A stretch of 7,592 nt of DNA, taken from Micrococcales bacterium. GTDB taxonomy: Bacteria; Actinomycetota; Actinomycetes; S36-B12; UBA5976. The stretch lies in contig JAHEEQ010000101.1 of assembly GCA_024640585.1 (NCBI GenBank), positions 1-7,592 on the forward strand, in the 5' to 3' direction. Made by a program: the position numbers and the translations under genes. Below, one piece after another: positions 5,872 through 7,592 of the stretch (positions are counted from its first letter, which is position 1; every line of letters begins with the position of its first letter). Under the pieces are notes generated by a model that saw only the letters and a program-made list of their open reading frames with translations, made no database searches and was not told the origin of the DNA.

Positions 5872-7287
5872 TCACGCTCTTTTCAATTCAAGCTCAATCA
5901 CATTGCTGATTTCTGGTTTCGCTTGCAGTAGTTGCTCAAGTTTTATTCCAAGCGCATTGAATGCTCGTGCTTGTTCTGCCTCGCGTCTGTCATGAATGTA
6001 GACACGAGAAATACGCCTTTGCATCATGTGATTCAAACACTCATCGATGACATCTGTACTTTGACCAAGCTGTGCCATCAGAGTCGCTGAGGTACGTCGT
6101 AGGTCATGGGCTGTCCATTTGCCTCCGCTCAAGGTCAAAGCGTCAGTCAGTTTGCATCTGCGTTGAAGTGCAGAAACGTTTGGTTTCTGACGGTCGGCCA
6201 ATTGCTTTCCAACAGATTTTGAACAGACGGGACCATCTCCTGTGTGATTGGGAAATACCCAAGGCAGTGAGACCAGTGTGACGCCGACCTCACGCAGTGC
6301 GGCAAGTTCTTTGAAGCAGTTAAGGGCGAAATCAGACAAATGAATTGTGTGTGACCTTTGATTTTTTGTCTCTGGTAAGAACCATTTACGATTTTCCAAA
6401 TCGACATGCTCCCACCGCGCGTTGCTTAGCTCGCCAATGCGACAGCCTGTGGCCAAGATGAGTCGAACGGCAATCTCTGTGCGTTTAGAGAGATTTGCAT
6501 TTTCGAGTTTAGTTCGCAGTGTCACCAACTCCTCTGTGCTTAGGGTTCGGTTGCGCTCAACATCCGAGCCACCTGCCTCTTTCTTCGAGACCGCATCAAG
6601 TGGATTAGACGGAATAAGCTCCCGTGTGTGTGCAAAGCGAAACATTTGTTTCATGTCAGCCAGCAGCATGTTGCATGTCCTGCGCTTACCTTCTGATTTC
6701 ACTTTGTCCAAGATGCCAACCAAATCAGCTTTGCGAATGGCATTTATGTCGACATTGCCTAGCACCGGAAATAAGCGCCGTTCGAATTGCTCAAACGTGT
6801 ACTTGCCTCCGTCTTTTCTGCCGATGCGACGGCCATCAGCACGAACCTGTGGTTTTAGTTCTACGCTGGCCCAGCGTTCATAAAGCTTGCGGACAGAAAT
6901 TCGTCGTAGTTTGTCTAAGGCCTCAGCCTCCATTGCGCTCTTTTCGGAGAGGATGCGTTGCGCTTCGTCCGCTTTTTCTCGTTCGCGCTCCAACTCAAAA
7001 TGCTTGTGTAAATCCTTTACGCCATTGCGATACAACTCAGATAGTTCACAGGCTTTGGCGTATGCATTAGCCAAGGTAAGTCCCTTGATTCCCTTTGGGT
7101 GATATGGGCCTATTGGGAGGGATTGGCGTTTGCCCGATGAGTTTGTATAGCGAAAGTACAGAAGGCGTTCACCGTTGGGTGTGATTCTTCCCACAAACAC
7201 ACCTGCGCCTCTTTTAAACGGGCTGTAAAGCCATTGGTCTTTCCCCGTTGGTTTGGCTTGCATGCCCTTATCCGTGATTGATGCCAT
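5872..7287 (-). CDS. int: Tyrosine recombinase (integrase) of the element
   Basis: A 471-aa phage-type integrase that inserts and excises the element at the neighbouring tRNA gene. The N-terminal region (about 1-80) resembles the DUF4102-type arm-binding domain (WLYSPFKRGAGVFVGRI, then LYFRYTNSSGKRQSLPIGPY). A charged, coiled-coil-like helix (about 95-130) leads to the core-binding domain (about 131-235). The catalytic domain has all six expected residues: R283 in GCRIGEL, K308 in PETKNQRSH, H394 and R397 in AHDLRRTSATLM, H420 in LNH and Y430 in RVYIHD. The start MASITDKG was chosen because GGAG lies 8 nt upstream; the longer in-frame start at 7368 would cover the control repeats. It is transcribed away from the attachment site and looks intact. 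Confidence 0.96.
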   Translation of the reverse strand: MASITDKGMQAKPTGKDQWLYSPFKRGAGVFVGRITPNGERLLYFRYTNSSGKRQSLPIGPYHPKGIKGLTLANAYAKACELSELYRNGVKDLHKHFELEREREKADEAQRILSEKSAMEAEALDKLRRISVRKLYERWASVELKPQVRADGRRIGRKDGGKYTFEQFERRLFPVLGNVDINAIRKADLVGILDKVKSEGKRRTCNMLLADMKQMFRFAHTRELIPSNPLDAVSKKEAGGSDVERNRTLSTEELVTLRTKLENANLSKRTEIAVRLILATGCRIGELSNARWEHVDLENRKWFLPETKNQRSHTIHLSDFALNCFKELAALREVGVTLVSLPWVFPNHTGDGPVCSKSVGKQLADRQKPNVSALQRRCKLTDALTLSGGKWTAHDLRRTSATLMAQLGQSTDVIDECLNHMMQRRISRVYIHDRREAEQARAFNALGIKLEQLLQAKPEISNVIELELKRA

Positions 7288-7310
7288 CGCTGTTTCTCCA
7301 TTGAAGTTAA

Positions 7311-7343
7311 GCACGTGGTTGCCGTTCGGTTGCCGTTTCGTGC
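7311..7343. promoter_or_regulatory. Tandem 11-bp repeats flanked by an inverted repeat upstream of int
   Basis: GGTTGCCGTTC (7317-7327) and GGTTGCCGTTT (7328-7338) are tandem copies differing at one base, and GCACG (7311-7315) and CGTGC (7339-7343) flank them as an inverted pair. The block lies 24-56 bp before the integrase ATG, just downstream of a candidate promoter. Two explanations fit: arm-type sites bound by the integrase N-terminal domain, or an operator through which integrase or AlpA controls int. Confidence 0.5.
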
Positions 7344-7351
7344 TGGATAAA

Positions 7352-7381
7352 AGTCTATGTAGAAACATCTCGTTGAATCAA
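7352..7381 (-). promoter_or_regulatory. Candidate int promoter
   Basis: On the minus strand TTGATT (7376-7381) and TAGACT (7352-7357) are separated by 18 bp, each matching four of six consensus bases. Transcription would start near 7345, placing the tandem repeat block at the very beginning of the leader, where a bound protein would block the polymerase. No other gene lies between 7288 and 7471. Confidence 0.35.
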
Positions 7382-7471
7382 ATTTGCGAATAACCCATTG
7401 ATTTCATTGGTAAAATTCAGATAAGCCTTTTTCAAAAAAACCTCTCTGGACTGCCAGAAATACAAAGTGTG

Positions 7472-7520
7472 TTGGCTACGAACCAAGGGGTCGTGGGTTC
7501 GATTCCTGCCAGCCGCACCA
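7472..7520 (+). tRNA. 3' half of tRNA-Arg(ACG), attachment site (att) of the element
   Basis: The 49 bases run from the anticodon stem through the CCA end. The loop CTACGAA contains anticodon ACG (7478-7480) with stem TTGG / CCAA. The variable loop, the T-arm with loop TTCGATT, the 3' acceptor strand CAGCCGC, discriminator A and encoded CCA follow. The 5' half (acceptor start, D-arm) is absent: the bases before 7472 do not fold as a tRNA. A truncated tRNA directly outside an integrase gene is the usual mark of integration; the complete tRNA should be recreated at the other end of the element. The exact length of the att core cannot be read from one end. Confidence 0.88.
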
Positions 7521-7530
7521 AATTGAACAA

Positions 7531-7565
7531 GGGTTTACATCTTCGGGTGTAAACCCTTTTTCTTT
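7531..7565 (+). terminator. Rho-independent terminator after the tRNA fragment
   Basis: GGGTTTACATC (7531-7541) pairs with GGTGTAAACCC (7546-7556) through 11 base pairs, including one G-T, closed by a C(UUCG)G tetraloop, and is followed by TTTTTCTTTT. This is a very strong terminator 10 bp after the CCA end. It is most simply the original terminator of the host tRNA-Arg gene, which places the host chromosome to the right of the att site. Nothing further is recognisable in 7566-7592. Confidence 0.92.
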
Positions 7566-7592
7566 TGTCACGTTAGATTGCTTTCGCTTCAT

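Larger units (their letters stand above)
1..7520. mobile_element. Right part of an integrated element in tRNA-Arg(ACG), satellite- or island-like
   Basis: The right boundary is set by the truncated tRNA with the integrase next to it. Working inwards come the integrase, AlpA-like regulator, winged-helix-like protein, terminase-small-like gene, two-gene defence-like operon and umuDC. No capsid, tail, lysis or conjugation gene is visible. The left boundary lies outside the window, so inclusion of umuDC is inferred from the fact that no second tRNA copy occurs between it and the integrase. Confidence 0.7.

Noticed and set aside
6422..7102. Several open frames on the plus strand opposite the integrase
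   Set aside because: They are antisense to a clearly intact integrase, have no ribosome sites of note and encode low-complexity Ser/Arg/Cys-rich sequences.
7288..7368. Longer integrase start at 7368
   Set aside because: No ribosome site precedes it and it spans the tandem repeats and predicted promoter start; GGAG before 7287 supports the shorter form.
7446..7457. Small CTGG-ACTG-CCAG inverted repeat beside the att site
   Set aside because: Four-base arms are expected often by chance; it could be part of an integrase core site but there is no second copy to compare.
7420..7520. A complete tRNA gene at the right end
   Set aside because: The bases before 7472 contain no acceptor 5' strand matching CAGCCGC and no D-arm, so only the 3' half is present.

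Overview
The window is the right-hand end of an integrated mobile element in a proteobacterium, most likely a betaproteobacterium (Burkholderiales-like). The host guess rests on the tRNA-Arg(ACG) 3' half with encoded CCA at the right edge, a CTGT-N8-ACAG LexA box, and an SOS umuDC pair. Base composition looks moderate in GC, and the two-gene operon in the middle looks more AT-rich than umuD or the integrase. These are impressions from reading, not computed values.

Layout from left to right. Positions 1-565 (minus) hold umuD and the first 44 codons of umuC, the SOS-mutagenesis polymerase V pair; umuC runs off the left edge. Positions 566-585 are a near-consensus LexA box in a 98-bp divergent intergenic region. 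Positions 664-3689 (plus) are a tightly coupled two-gene operon joined by an ATGA overlap. Its first gene encodes an unrecognised 345-aa protein with faint restriction-endonuclease-fold features. Its second encodes a 663-aa protein with an N-terminal GHKL (MORC/MutL/Hsp90-type) ATPase and a C-terminal Shedu-like PD-(D/E)XK nuclease. This pair is the best candidate for an undescribed anti-phage or DNA-restriction system.

Positions 3691-3993 (plus) hold a small gene resembling phage terminase small subunits, preceded by a perfect 17-bp palindrome next to a TATAAT box. Positions 4031-4152 are a convergent intergenic region with a minus-strand terminator. Positions 4153-5684 (minus) encode an AlpA-family regulator followed by a 400-aa winged-helix-like protein, possibly a replication or regulatory protein. 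Positions 5685-5871 hold the alpA leader and several repeats. Positions 5872-7287 (minus) encode a tyrosine recombinase with all six catalytic residues. It is followed by its control region, then by a truncated tRNA-Arg(ACG) (7472-7520) that marks the attachment site, and a UUCG-loop terminator that is probably host DNA.

Taken together, integrase, AlpA regulator, possible replication protein, terminase-small-like gene and a defence-like cargo operon next to a tRNA attachment site resemble a phage satellite (PICI-like or P4-like) or a phage-derived island. The left boundary lies outside the window, so whether umuDC is cargo or flanking DNA cannot be settled here; on the geometry it is more likely inside the element.
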